Below, in pieces: positions 24,961 through 34,145 of a stretch of DNA of 64,000 bases. The notes below the pieces were generated by a model that worked only from the letters and a program-made list of their open reading frames with translations, was not told where the DNA came from and searched no databases. The translations under genes and the position numbers were made by a program. Source of the stretch: Eubacterium sp. (lineage in GTDB: Bacteria; Bacillota; Clostridia; Lachnospirales; Lachnospiraceae); NCBI GenBank assembly GCA_017938215.1, contig JAGBBZ010000020.1:19535-83534 (forward strand), in the 5' to 3' direction. Within the stretch, counting starts at the first letter, position 1, and the number at the start of each line of letters is the position of its first letter.

Positions 24961-27177
24961 ATGCGTAGAAACGTAAAAAGCGTAGTGGCAAAGACACTTG
25001 CCGTAGCACTTGCATTTACAACTGTTGTTACTACAGTTCCAGCAGGTGAGGCGGAGGCTGCTAAGAAACCTAAACTGAGCAAGAAAAAAGTGACAGTTGA
25101 GGTAAAAAAATCTGCAAAGATTACAATCAAAAATGTAAAAGCAAAGAAAGTGAAAAAACTTACGGTAAAGACAAGTAAGAAAAAAGTTGCTACCGTTAAG
25201 AAAAACGGAAAGACTGCTTTTACAATCACAGGTAAGAAAGCTGGAAAAGCTACGATTACTGCAAAAGTAAAAGTTGGAAAGAAAACAACCACATTGAAAG
25301 TGAATGTAACGGTTAAGAAAGCTGCTCCTGCTGCTCCTGCTGAGAGTGCTGCACCATCTACAAGTCCTGCTATAGCATCGGCTACACCAGTTGCATCAAC
25401 CGTTCCTAGTGTTGCTCCAAGTACAGAGCCAACAGTTGCTCCAACGGTTGCCCCAACACCGCTTACAAATTACACAGAGTCTTTTGATACAAGTGTAGGT
25501 GATTGGTTCCCAAGATATAGCGAAACAGATAGTGAAGAAGCTGGTGTAGAGACAAAGCTTTCTATCTCTAGTGAAGCACACAGTGGTACAGGTGCTCTTC
25601 TTATGGAAGGTCGTGTAAAACCTTGGAATAGCCCGGGAATGGATATGTCTCAGATTGTTATCCCAGGTGCTACTTACAAATTGACATTCTGGGCAAAGGT
25701 ACCAGATGGATATGACGATTGGGAAGATGGAATCAATGTAAGATTTTCTGGTGCGTACAAAATGGAAGAAGATTCAGCGGAAAAATATGAAAACTATCCG
25801 GCAGATACAGACTATTTTGTGGCATATGATGAGTGGAGCTATCATGAAGTAGAGTTTGTGGCACCATCCGCTCTTTATACTTATACAATTTACTTTGAGA
25901 CAAATGGAAGTGGTAAATGCCCACTCCTTATCGATGATGTGACATTGGATCGTACATCTACTCCTAGAGATTATGACCCAAGTCTTCCAAGTATCAAAGA
26001 TACATATGCAACGGTTGGATTTGATACACTTGGTACAGCAGTGTCCTACGACCAGTTGTTGAATAAAAATGTACTTGGATTCGTAAAACATCACTACAAC
26101 AGTATTACACTTGGAAACCAGATGAAACCAGATGCAGTTATCTCTAAGGATATCGTTCCTACAACAGATGAAGCGGTAGCAGGTTATATCTTCAATGATA
26201 CATATGCGACTCGTGCTGCAAACTTGGATGCAGAAGGAAATCCTATCGTTCCAGTAATCGACTTTACTTACATTGATAAATGTTTGAAATTGGCTGCTGA
26301 GAATGGATTGAAACTTCGTTACCATACATTTGTATGGCATCAGCAGATGCCAAGACACTTCTTCGCAGAAGGTTTTGATACATCTGACAACTCTACAATC
26401 GTAACAGATCAGGCTACAATCCTTGATCGTGAGGAAATGTACATCCGTACTGTTATGAACCACATCATGAACAGCGAATATGCAGACGTTGTTTACACAA
26501 TCGACGTTGTAAATGAGTATACTCATATGGACAACATTTCTGCACAGGTTGGAAGTGACAACTGGTGGAGATATTCCTTCGGTGAGGAATTTAAGACAGA
26601 CAGCGAGTATGTAAAGAAAGCGTTTGTATGGGCTTATGATGAGCTTGTAAAAGCTGGTCGTGAGGATAAAGTATCTCTCGTATACAACGACTACAGCACA
26701 TATATGCCAGGAACAAAAGAGAAGATCATCGAGTTGGTTAACAACATTAACAAAGTAGATGATATCAATACGGTTGGTAAAATCTGTGCTGGTGTAGGTA
26801 TGCAGGCACACCTTGCTGAGCAGGCTGCTAACGCAGAAGTGTTCAGAGAGACAATTGATGCATTTGCAGCAGAAGACTTCGAAATCCAGATTACAGAGCT
26901 TGATATCACAAACACAGGTGAAGTAATCGGTACAACATCTGCAGCAGATAAAGCAGAAGTTTGGGAAGCAAATGCTAAATTGTACGGTGAGATCATGACA
27001 GAGATCATCGATGCAAAAGCAAATGGTGCTAACATCACAAGTGTAACAATCTGGGGTATCTCCGATGCTACATCTTGGAGAGAGGATCGTGCACCAGTAT
27101 TGTTCGGTTCTGACCTTGCAGATGTAAAACCATCCTTCTATGCAGTAATTGATGCAGCATTGAACTATGGTAAATAA
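24961..27177 (+). CDS. Secreted GH10 endo-1,4-beta-xylanase with Ig-like and CBM22-like domains
   Basis: A 738-residue enzyme cutting beta-1,4-xylan. Signal peptide about 1-32, lysine-rich Ig-like domain nearly identical in style to that of the previous protein (about 33-122), Ala/Pro/Ser linker, a CBM4/9/22-type xylan-binding module (about 170-330, 'SFDTSVGDWFPRY' to 'LLIDDVTLDRTS'), then the GH10 barrel (about 340-738). Catalytic acid/base E519 ('VVNEYTH') and nucleophile E646 ('ITELDI') are present, with 'HTFVWHQQMP' and 'SVTIWGISDATSW' as further GH10 landmarks. ATG 24961 follows AAGGAGG. It would supply xylooligosaccharides for the xylose genes at 55-58 kb. Confidence 0.95.
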   Translation: MRRNVKSVVAKTLAVALAFTTVVTTVPAGEAEAAKKPKLSKKKVTVEVKKSAKITIKNVKAKKVKKLTVKTSKKKVATVKKNGKTAFTITGKKAGKATITAKVKVGKKTTTLKVNVTVKKAAPAAPAESAAPSTSPAIASATPVASTVPSVAPSTEPTVAPTVAPTPLTNYTESFDTSVGDWFPRYSETDSEEAGVETKLSISSEAHSGTGALLMEGRVKPWNSPGMDMSQIVIPGATYKLTFWAKVPDGYDDWEDGINVRFSGAYKMEEDSAEKYENYPADTDYFVAYDEWSYHEVEFVAPSALYTYTIYFETNGSGKCPLLIDDVTLDRTSTPRDYDPSLPSIKDTYATVGFDTLGTAVSYDQLLNKNVLGFVKHHYNSITLGNQMKPDAVISKDIVPTTDEAVAGYIFNDTYATRAANLDAEGNPIVPVIDFTYIDKCLKLAAENGLKLRYHTFVWHQQMPRHFFAEGFDTSDNSTIVTDQATILDREEMYIRTVMNHIMNSEYADVVYTIDVVNEYTHMDNISAQVGSDNWWRYSFGEEFKTDSEYVKKAFVWAYDELVKAGREDKVSLVYNDYSTYMPGTKEKIIELVNNINKVDDINTVGKICAGVGMQAHLAEQAANAEVFRETIDAFAAEDFEIQITELDITNTGEVIGTTSAADKAEVWEANAKLYGEIMTEIIDAKANGANITSVTIWGISDATSWREDRAPVLFGSDLADVKPSFYAVIDAALNYGK

Positions 27178-27209
27178 TCCGATTTGGATGATAGATTGAA
27201 TTGAAATTC

Positions 27210-27245
27210 AGGCGAGCTGGAGAAATCTGGCTCGCTTGATTTTTG
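27210..27245 (+). terminator. Terminator of the xylanase gene
   Basis: AGGCGAGC (27210-27217) pairs with GCTCGCTT (27230-27237), followed by GATTTTTG. Confidence 0.75.
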
Positions 27246-27248
27246 ATT

Positions 27249-27294
27249 AAGGGCTATCCCTTAGCAATATCGCTAAAGAGATAGCCCTTTTGTT
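27249..27294 (+). terminator. Second terminator, overlapping the end of the acyltransferase gene
   Basis: AAGGGCTATC (27249-27258) pairs with GATAGCCCTT (27280-27289) with inner TTAGC/GCTAA, then TTTGTT. It covers the stop codon of the converging gene. Confidence 0.75.
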
Positions 27295-28337
27295 ATCTTA
27301 TCGAATTGTTTATGTATCTTCCCGTATAGCGGTATCATCAGCTGACAGATGGCGATGGTAATCACCACGCACACGAGAAAATACAGATATATGTTGTAGG
27401 TTCCCAGCGTGTCCTTAAAAATGATCATGGGGATTCGCTGGTAGATATAATAGCAAAACAAATTTTTTCCCAAGTAGCTATAAAGTGGACTGCTGGCTTT
27501 CATCCTCACCGTGGCGAAGACAAAAAGCAGAGCGAAGAGTATGGATAATAACTCAAAGCACCACACGCTTTTACTACGGAAATGATAGGTGACTGCAAAT
27601 GCCACAAGAAGTGAGAGGCAAGCAACCGCATACCATTTGCGATTTTTTGTACAAAAGATATGACGAAAACGGTCGGCAAAGCAGGAGAAAATCATACCTG
27701 CTGTGTAGCAAAGAACGGTATCGTACCACCAGCCACCTTTATGACGTTCCATAAACCACATGTAAAAGACGCTAAAGAGAAACACTAACGCAATGGAAAT
27801 CCCGCGCCCTCTGGTAAGCCTGGAAGGGATGAAGCGAAAGGAGAAGTAGGTGGCGATGTAAAGGTACAGTATCGCAAACACGTACCAATTGCTGTTGCCG
27901 AGGCTTTCCCAGGCGAAAAATGCTTCGATGGCATAGCGGACGGTAGGTGGTTGTCCGGTGGCACAGCTGACGATTAAGTAAATGACGGCTGCGATTTCAA
28001 AGTCCACCACCAGCGTTAAGATTCGCTTCAGTGGAAAGGTTTTGATGTAACCTTCCTTGTGTTTTAAAGATTCCATGACACCGTAACCGGAGTAAAAGAG
28101 AAATAGCGCTACGATGAGCTGTCCCAACGCCCGGTTGGTGTATATGTAGGCCCAGTCCACGGCATTGTACATGTCCGCCGACAAATATTGGATAAAATGG
28201 GTCATAAAAACCGTAGTGAGAAAATATCCATTGATGGTAGTGGTCATGTCTCGGGACAGGCAGTCTGTATTTGGCTTTCCCACTCCAAATGCGCTGAGTA
28301 GCAGAAGGAGTAGAAAGCCACCAAATAAAATTCCCAT
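27273..28337 (-). CDS. Acyltransferase-3-family membrane protein (glycan O-acyltransferase-like)
   Basis: A 354-residue integral membrane protein with about ten helices and the general layout of Acyl_transf_3 proteins (OafA/WecH type), which move acyl groups from acyl-CoA to sugars. A histidine in the first cytoplasmic region ('TTVFMTHFIQY') could be the family's catalytic His, and 'SGYGVMESLKHK' and 'NSNWYVFAILYLYIATY' are typical loop sequences. It starts 1 nt after the rfbA stop, so both are one transcript. A role in O-acetylating the surface glycan of this locus is likely by context. The exact substrate is unknown. Confidence 0.8.
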   Translation of the reverse strand: MGILFGGFLLLLLLSAFGVGKPNTDCLSRDMTTTINGYFLTTVFMTHFIQYLSADMYNAVDWAYIYTNRALGQLIVALFLFYSGYGVMESLKHKEGYIKTFPLKRILTLVVDFEIAAVIYLIVSCATGQPPTVRYAIEAFFAWESLGNSNWYVFAILYLYIATYFSFRFIPSRLTRGRGISIALVFLFSVFYMWFMERHKGGWWYDTVLCYTAGMIFSCFADRFRHIFCTKNRKWYAVACLSLLVAFAVTYHFRSKSVWCFELLSILFALLFVFATVRMKASSPLYSYLGKNLFCYYIYQRIPMIIFKDTLGTYNIYLYFLVCVVITIAICQLMIPLYGKIHKQFDKITKGLSL

Positions 28338-28338
28338 A

Positions 28339-29217
28339 TTAGTACAAAATCTTTCCGTCAGCTACTTGTCTTAAGTGTTTGCCGTAGTTGGATTTACCAT
28401 ACTGATCGGCGGCAGCAAGGAGCTGATCTTTTGTGATCCAGTTATTTTTATAAGCGATTTCTTCCACCGCAGAGAGCATGATGCCCTGACGGTTTTCGAT
28501 GACGCGGACAAACTCGCTGGCATCCGCCAAAGCGTCCATTGTACCTGTGTCCAGCCATGCATAGCCACGTCCCAATGTCACTACATTTAATTTGTCTTCC
28601 TCCAGATACATGCGATTCAGATCTGTGATTTCCAGCTCGCCACGAGCAGAAGGCTTGATTCTCTTTGCCATCTCCACTACACGGTTGTCGTAGAAGTAAA
28701 GTCCGGTTACACAGTAATTGGACTTTGGATGTTCCGGCTTCTCTTCGATGGAGATTGCCTTTCCATTGGCGTCAAATTCAACGATACCAAAGCGTTCCGG
28801 ATCATCCACATAATATCCAAAAATGGTGGCCCCTTCTTCCTGAGCTGCAGCGGTGCGAAGATGATTGCTTAGACCGCTTCCATAGAAAATATTGTCCCCA
28901 AGAACCATGGCGCAGGAATCGCCACCGATAAAGTCCTCTCCGATAAGGAATGCCTGGGCCAGTCCGTCGGGACTTGGCTGAACCTTGTATTCCAGATGAA
29001 TGCCAAGCTGGGAGCCATCTCCTAAGAGTCGCTCAAAGTTTGGTAAGTCCACTGGTGTGGAGATGATGAGGATATCGCGAATCCCTGCCAACATCAGCGT
29101 GGACAGTGGATAATATATCATCGGTTTGTCGTAAACCGGTAAAAGCTGCTTCGATGTAACCATAGTAAGTGGGTACAAACGTGTGCCGGAGCCGCCGGCG
29201 AGAATAATTCCTTTCAT
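28339..29217 (-). CDS. rfbA: Glucose-1-phosphate thymidylyltransferase
   Basis: Forms dTDP-glucose from dTTP and glucose-1-phosphate, the entry to dTDP-deoxysugars. The 292-residue length and motifs are standard: '[40 protein letters not shown]' split over the nucleotide loop, '[12 protein letters not shown]', '[10 protein letters not shown]' and '[11 protein letters not shown]'. The start follows AAGGAGG on this strand. rfbB (4,6-dehydratase), needed for the next step, is not in the window. It should feed the 3-amino-3,6-dideoxyhexose genes transcribed divergently at 30.5-32.5 kb. Confidence 0.96.
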   Translation of the reverse strand: MKGIILAGGSGTRLYPLTMVTSKQLLPVYDKPMIYYPLSTLMLAGIRDILIISTPVDLPNFERLLGDGSQLGIHLEYKVQPSPDGLAQAFLIGEDFIGGDSCAMVLGDNIFYGSGLSNHLRTAAAQEEGATIFGYYVDDPERFGIVEFDANGKAISIEEKPEHPKSNYCVTGLYFYDNRVVEMAKRIKPSARGELEITDLNRMYLEEDKLNVVTLGRGYAWLDTGTMDALADASEFVRVIENRQGIMLSAVEEIAYKNNWITKDQLLAAADQYGKSNYGKHLRQVADGKILY

Positions 29218-29251
29218 AATAGACCTCCTTGTAAATGATGTATTCTTTCTT

Positions 29252-29280
29252 ATTTTATATGATTAGTGAGGATTCGTCAA
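29252..29280 (-). promoter_or_regulatory. Promoter of rfbA and the acyltransferase gene
   Basis: On the minus strand: TTGACG (29280-29275), 17-nt spacer, TAAAAT (29257-29252). Confidence 0.7.
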
Positions 29281-29343
29281 ATATTCCTGCAATATTGACA
29301 ATAAAGTCATTGCATGCTCCGTCTTTTGATAAAAACAATAATA

Positions 29344-29372
29344 TTGACTTTGTGGGTTAAAAAAGGTATAAT
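29344..29372 (+). promoter_or_regulatory. Promoter of the deoxysugar/phosphonate glycan operon
   Basis: TTGACT (29344-29349), 17-nt spacer, TATAAT (29367-29372). It diverges from the rfbA promoter. Confidence 0.75.
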
Positions 29373-29480
29373 CTGCTTAGAAAAGAATACGTTAAGTAAG
29401 TTTCGATTATTACTGACGGAAATGTTCTTGGATACCATACATCTGTGCTGACTGAAGGGAAAAGTATTAGGAGCGATGTT

Positions 29481-30407
29481 ATGTTAGTGACGGTATTAAC
29501 GCTTGTGTATAATAGTGAATATTTATATGAAACGATAGACTCTCTTTTGCTACAGGATTATTCTCATATTCAATATATCATTAGTGATGATGGAAGTGAT
29601 AATTTTGTAGAAGAAGAGGTGAGCGAGTATGTTCGAGCTCGGGCAGGAGAAAATATCAAGGATTTAGTAGTTCGAAAAAATGAAACAACTCTTGGAACTG
29701 TAAAAAACATTAATCAGGCACTAAAGTTTGCCAAGGGCGAATGGATTATTTATTTGTCCGCTGATGATGTTTTGGCTTCGAAGGATGTGATTCGCAGTTG
29801 GGTCAATTTTTTTGAACAGGAAGATGTTCAAATTGCTACCGCGTATCGAGATGTATACGACAAAGAATTAAAGCGGTTTTATCGTAGATTTCCAAATGAG
29901 AAAGAAGTATTATGGCTCCAAAATAAAAAACCAGAGCAGTTATTTGAGAAAATAGCAAAGAATAACATCGTGTACGGATGTACTACGGCCATTCGGCTTT
30001 CTTTGATCAAGGAGTATGGATACTATCCAGAAAAATACCATCTAATTGAAGATCAGCCAATGAATCTTCGTGTGTTGCGTGATGGGAAGAAAATTGGTTG
30101 GATGGATAAAGTGGTGATAAAGTACAGGGACAATGGTGTGAGTAGTGCCTTGAATTATAATCCAGCATATAGGAAGGATATGGATGCCATTTATCGGAAC
30201 GAGATTGCACCATATACGAAGAAAAAAATTGCCAGATGGTTCGCTTATCGCACATATCATTTGAGGCATCTTAATAGCAAGTGGTTTTGGAGACAAAAAA
30301 AAATATGTGAAAGGATGCCAGTATTATATCCATTACTTTGCTTGTTGCATCCAATTCGTATCTGTATGAAATCCAGATACATCATAGAAATAATTAGAAG
30401 AAAATAA
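29481..30407 (+). CDS. Family 2 glycosyltransferase
   Basis: A ~309-residue GT-A-fold transferase. 'VTVLTLVYNSEYLYETIDSLLLQDYSHIQYIISDDGSDN' is the N-terminal nucleotide-binding segment with DDGS, and 'WIIYLSADDVLA' supplies the DxD-like metal site. The C-terminal ~80 residues are basic and probably membrane-associated. Start taken as the methionine of 'MLVTVLTLVYN' at 29481, with AGGAG upstream; a GTG at 29445 would add 12 residues. First gene of the AT-rich operon; it probably adds one sugar of the surface glycan. Confidence 0.88.
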   Translation: MLVTVLTLVYNSEYLYETIDSLLLQDYSHIQYIISDDGSDNFVEEEVSEYVRARAGENIKDLVVRKNETTLGTVKNINQALKFAKGEWIIYLSADDVLASKDVIRSWVNFFEQEDVQIATAYRDVYDKELKRFYRRFPNEKEVLWLQNKKPEQLFEKIAKNNIVYGCTTAIRLSLIKEYGYYPEKYHLIEDQPMNLRVLRDGKKIGWMDKVVIKYRDNGVSSALNYNPAYRKDMDAIYRNEIAPYTKKKIARWFAYRTYHLRHLNSKWFWRQKKICERMPVLYPLLCLLHPIRICMKSRYIIEIIRRK

Positions 30408-30542
30408 CAAACAAGAAAAAAATTGATAGATATGTACAAAGTGAAAAAAATGTCGTATAATTTCTATCAGTAGGCGGTACATGAGAAACAAAGCATTTGA
30501 TTCGGTACCGAGAAAAATACATGAAGTAGGAGAAAGGAAAAA

Positions 30543-30953
30543 ATGGAAATAAAAAAATACAAATTTCAGCAGCATGGAGATGAAAGAGGGCAGTTGGTAG
30601 CACTGGAAGAGTTTAAAGATATTCCCTTTTCAATAAAGAGAGTTTATTATATATATGATACGGTGGAAAATGTGCGAAGAGGATTTCATGCACATCGTAA
30701 TTTGGAACAGATTTTGGTATGCGTGCATGGTCAATGTAAAGTTATGTTAGATAATGGAAAAGAAAAGGAAGATGTATTATTGGACTCGCCGTATGAAGGC
30801 CTTTATATAGGAAGTGATATGTGGAGAGAAATGTATGATTTTTCTCCAGATGCAGTGTTGCTTGTATTTGCGTCTGAGTTTTATAATGAGGAAGATTATA
30901 TTCGTGATTATGATACATTTTTGGAATATATACACGAGGAGAAAAAAATATGA
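30543..30953 (+). CDS. fdtA: dTDP-6-deoxy-hexulose 3,4-ketoisomerase (FdtA/QdtA-like cupin)
   Basis: A 136-residue single cupin domain of the WxcM/FdtA family, which shifts the keto group of dTDP-4-keto-6-deoxyglucose from C4 to C3. Family marks: '[27 protein letters not shown]', '[19 protein letters not shown]' (active-site histidines) and '[22 protein letters not shown]'. FdtA and QdtA give galacto- and gluco-configured products and cannot be told apart here. The downstream aminotransferase overlaps its stop by 4 nt. ATG 30543 follows GGAGAAAGG. Confidence 0.88.
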   Translation: MEIKKYKFQQHGDERGQLVALEEFKDIPFSIKRVYYIYDTVENVRRGFHAHRNLEQILVCVHGQCKVMLDNGKEKEDVLLDSPYEGLYIGSDMWREMYDFSPDAVLLVFASEFYNEEDYIRDYDTFLEYIHEEKKI

Positions 30954-32050
30954 AGATACCATTTGCTACATTGCTACCAATCCATACAGAGAAAGAGGAA
31001 CTTTATAAGGCTGCATTTGAGAGGGTTACTTTTCAAACGAGTAGTTTTATTCAGGGAGAAGAGTGTGAGAAATTTAATGAAGAATTTGCGAAATATTGCA
31101 ATGCAAAATATGCGGTGGGAGTAGCGACCGGATTAGATGCGTTGGAATTAATTTTGCGTGCACTGGAGATTGGACAGGAAGATGAAGTTATTGTGCCAGC
31201 GAACACATTTATAGCCACTGCTTTGGCTGTAAGCAAAGTGGGAGCAAAAGTGGTGTTGGTTGAGCCAGATATTTACACTTGTACAATTGATGTAAATCGA
31301 ATTGAAGAAAAAATAACCGAAAAAACTAAGGCGATTATGGCAGTACATCTGTATGGAAGATGTTGCGATATGGATGCTCTTTTAGAAATTGGAGAGAAAT
31401 ACAATATTAAAATTATAGAGGATGCCGCGCAGGCGCATGGAGCTTCTTACAAAGGCAGGAAGGCAGGATCTATGGGTGTTGCAGCAGGATTTAGTTTTTA
31501 TCCTGGCAAGAATCTGGGTGCCTTGGGAGATGGTGGAGCAGTAGTTACCAATGATCAGGAATTGGCAAAAAAGGTGGCAACTCTGGCAAATTATGGGTCG
31601 GATTATAAATATCATCACATATACAAAGGGTGCAATTCACGTTTAGATGAAATGCAGGCAGCCTTTTTGCGCATTAAACTCGAGGATATGGAGAAATATA
31701 CCCAAGAGCGCGTGCGGTTGGCGAAGAGATATGTGAATCTCATAAAGAATGATAAGATTCGTCTCCCGATATTCAACGATGATATATATGAAAATGTTTG
31801 GCATATTTTTTCGGTATTTACAGAGGAAAGAGAAGCGTTGGAGAAATATTTACTAGATGCTGGAATCGGTGTTCTGAAACATTATCCAATTCCGGTGCAT
31901 ATGCAACCGGCATATGAAAACGATGGAGATAAGGAAGGCGATTATCCGGTTGCCGAGGAATTAAGCCGTACACAGTTAAGTATTCCGCTTTATTACGGAA
32001 TGACGGAAGAAGAACAAGACTATGTTATTGATAAGATAAATCAATTTTAG
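30950..32050 (+). CDS. fdtB: DegT/DnrJ/EryC1/StrS-family sugar aminotransferase (FdtB/QdtB-like)
   Basis: A 366-residue PLP enzyme that would convert dTDP-3-keto-6-deoxyhexose to the 3-amino sugar. Motifs: '[22 protein letters not shown]', '[17 protein letters not shown]', '[12 protein letters not shown]' (PLP Asp) and '[19 protein letters not shown]' with the Schiff-base lysine. Its gene overlaps fdtA by 4 nt (ATGA), the strict pairing seen in Fuc3N/Qui3N pathways. C-terminal '[15 protein letters not shown]' is typical of the family. Confidence 0.92.
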   Translation: MKIPFATLLPIHTEKEELYKAAFERVTFQTSSFIQGEECEKFNEEFAKYCNAKYAVGVATGLDALELILRALEIGQEDEVIVPANTFIATALAVSKVGAKVVLVEPDIYTCTIDVNRIEEKITEKTKAIMAVHLYGRCCDMDALLEIGEKYNIKIIEDAAQAHGASYKGRKAGSMGVAAGFSFYPGKNLGALGDGGAVVTNDQELAKKVATLANYGSDYKYHHIYKGCNSRLDEMQAAFLRIKLEDMEKYTQERVRLAKRYVNLIKNDKIRLPIFNDDIYENVWHIFSVFTEEREALEKYLLDAGIGVLKHYPIPVHMQPAYENDGDKEGDYPVAEELSRTQLSIPLYYGMTEEEQDYVIDKINQF

Positions 32051-32084
32051 TTATGTAAAGCAGACATAATGGAAAGGTAGAAAG

Positions 32085-32519
32085 ATGATACATGATTTGT
32101 CAGATGTGCAAACTCAAAAGATAGGAGAGAATACAAATATATGGCAATTCTGTGTGGTTTTGCCTGATGCGGAAATCGGCAATGATTGCAATATTTGCAG
32201 TCATTGTTTTATTGAGAATGATGTAATTATTGGGGATAACGTCACAGTCAAATGTGGCGTTCAAATATGGGATGGATTACGTATAGAGGATGACGTATTT
32301 ATCGGACCAAATGTTACATTTTGTAATGATCGATATCCAAAATCAAAAAACAAGAATTATACCATGGAAGGAATTACGATTAAATGTGGTGCTTCTATTG
32401 GTGCAGGTGCCGTTATTTTGCCTGGAGTTACCATTGGAGAGAGAGCAATGGTTGCAGCTGGAGCTATTGTGACAAGAGATGTTTTGGCTGGGGAAACCTA
32501 TATAATGAAAATATTGTAA
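32085..32519 (+). CDS. Hexapeptide-repeat sugar N-acyltransferase (FdtC-like)
   Basis: A 144-residue left-handed beta-helix acyltransferase ('[46 protein letters not shown]' pattern of hexapeptide turns). By position after FdtA/FdtB it most likely N-acetylates the 3-amino-3,6-dideoxyhexose to give dTDP-Fuc3NAc or dTDP-Qui3NAc. Some organisms fuse this domain to FdtA (WxcM); here it is separate. Start ATG 32085 has GGAAAGG upstream. Confidence 0.82.
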   Translation: MIHDLSDVQTQKIGENTNIWQFCVVLPDAEIGNDCNICSHCFIENDVIIGDNVTVKCGVQIWDGLRIEDDVFIGPNVTFCNDRYPKSKNKNYTMEGITIKCGASIGAGAVILPGVTIGERAMVAAGAIVTRDVLAGETYIMKIL

Positions 32520-32537
32520 GCAAAGAAAGGGACGGAG

Positions 32538-34127
32538 ATGGCTAGAATACTAGTTACATACTATAAAATGCAAGAGTTATCGATAGGAAGAAGAATGTAC
32601 TATTATGAAGCTTTTGCAGAAGAACTTAAGAAACTTGGTAACGAAGTTTTATTATTAAATACTGCTTTTTTTAATTCTTATGAGTCGAATATTGTAGAAA
32701 ATAAGCGATTGGATGATATGATTTTAAGCAAAACAAAACGTTTTGATCCTCAGTTGATCATTACGTTTAATCATCGCATCCCAAAGTCTATACTGGATAG
32801 TATAGATGTACCGACTATTATTTGGGATGGAGATAGTCCTTTATATTTATGCGACCATGAGTATATTAAAAAAAATATTGATCGATACAAAATTTTCAGT
32901 ATATCCAAAGAATGGTATGGGGATTACATGGATATGGGATTTAAGGATAGCCAGTTTGCGTTTATGCCAAATGCCACATCTGTAATCAAGAAGGATATGA
33001 CACAAGATATGAAGATAACATATTTGGGTACTCGTATATGGACGAATCAAACAGTTCCTGCCGCTATGGCGAGACATATGTATCTTCCGCAGGCAAAAAA
33101 AATAGTTATGGAAAATCTTACACAGGGAAAAGCAGAAAGTGGCTATTATTTGGAAAAGTATTTTAAGCAACAGCAAGAACTTAACGGCTGGGATGAAAGA
33201 TATGTGTATCCATTGTTGGAAAAAAGATGGCTTACTTTGGCAAATGTGCTAGATATGGGATTGACAGTGTGTGGCAGCTATTCCAGATGGGAATCGGTTT
33301 ATGAAATGATGCCGCAGCTTTTGGCAATGTATGATCCGAGACGTGTATGGACATTGCAGGAAAATATTGATTTTTATAACAGTTCAATGATTTCATTATC
33401 TCCGATACATCCGCAGGCAAATGGAAAAGCATTTCCGTGGAGAGCATTTGATGTTATGGCGTCGAATGCATGTCTGGTAATAGAAAAGTCGTCAGGTTTC
33501 TGCGATTTGATAAAAGGGGAAGTGGATATCCCGGTATTTTCATCGCCATATGAAGTGCGAGATATTTGTAAAGAGCTATTGAATGACGAGGAACGAAGAA
33601 AAGAAATCGTTGCACAATCTCAAAAGTGGGTAGAAAAACATGCGCGCTGGAAGGATCGTTTTAAAGATACGCAAGATATTGTGGGTGTGAAACTAATGAA
33701 CGATTCGCAAGAGGGCTTCGTTGACGAATTAGTAAATGAAGTGGGTGCAATCAAATGTGAGAATAAAGGGAAGATGCACTATATTAAACGTGTCCAAGAC
33801 ACAGTGATCATGGATAACGAACATGATAAAGCGCATCCATCTGCAATATCTAGTTTTCGTGGAAAAATAAGAGTCTCTTTTAAGGCGTATAATTTGTTAA
33901 ATATTGTCTCAGCATTACTAGTATGTTGCTTTGTTGTAGGCATTTTCTTTTTAGGAAGAAATACAAATGTATGTCAATTTATATCGAAGGATTCGTCAGA
34001 ACTGATCATAGGTATAGGATTAGGAATAAATATTTTGCTAATTCTATTGTTTGGTATTCGTTGCCTTAAAAAGGGGATGGGTTATGTGGCGAAAAAGATG
34101 GTGAAAGAAAGGGCAGAAAAAAAATAA
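32538..34127 (+). CDS. CgeB-like glycosyltransferase with C-terminal membrane anchor
   Basis: A 529-residue protein. Residues 1-400 look like a GT-B transferase of the CgeB/SpsB-like DUF3880 + Glyco_trans_1_2 type ('ARILVTYYKMQELSIGRRMYYYEAFAEELKKLGNEVLLL', 'TIIWDGDSPLY', 'LSPIHPQANGKAFPWRAFDVMASNACLVIEKSSGF'). Residues about 455-512 form two membrane helices, unusual for this family, followed by a basic tail. The next protein starts with two similar helices, which suggests the pair may sit together at the membrane. Donor and acceptor unknown. GTG/ATG choice: ATG 32538 after GGGACGGAG. Confidence 0.78.
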   Translation: MARILVTYYKMQELSIGRRMYYYEAFAEELKKLGNEVLLLNTAFFNSYESNIVENKRLDDMILSKTKRFDPQLIITFNHRIPKSILDSIDVPTIIWDGDSPLYLCDHEYIKKNIDRYKIFSISKEWYGDYMDMGFKDSQFAFMPNATSVIKKDMTQDMKITYLGTRIWTNQTVPAAMARHMYLPQAKKIVMENLTQGKAESGYYLEKYFKQQQELNGWDERYVYPLLEKRWLTLANVLDMGLTVCGSYSRWESVYEMMPQLLAMYDPRRVWTLQENIDFYNSSMISLSPIHPQANGKAFPWRAFDVMASNACLVIEKSSGFCDLIKGEVDIPVFSSPYEVRDICKELLNDEERRKEIVAQSQKWVEKHARWKDRFKDTQDIVGVKLMNDSQEGFVDELVNEVGAIKCENKGKMHYIKRVQDTVIMDNEHDKAHPSAISSFRGKIRVSFKAYNLLNIVSALLVCCFVVGIFFLGRNTNVCQFISKDSSELIIGIGLGINILLILLFGIRCLKKGMGYVAKKMVKERAEKK

Positions 34128-34145
34128 GGATGTGGAAAAGGAACA

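Noticed and set aside
25774-26811. 345-codon minus-strand frame opposite the xylanase
   Set aside because: Antisense shadow; the sense strand has intact GH10 catalytic motifs.
30950-32050. AEP (2-aminoethylphosphonate) transaminase
   Set aside because: The sequence is of the DegT/DnrJ sugar aminotransferase family and overlaps fdtA; AEP transaminases belong to a different class.
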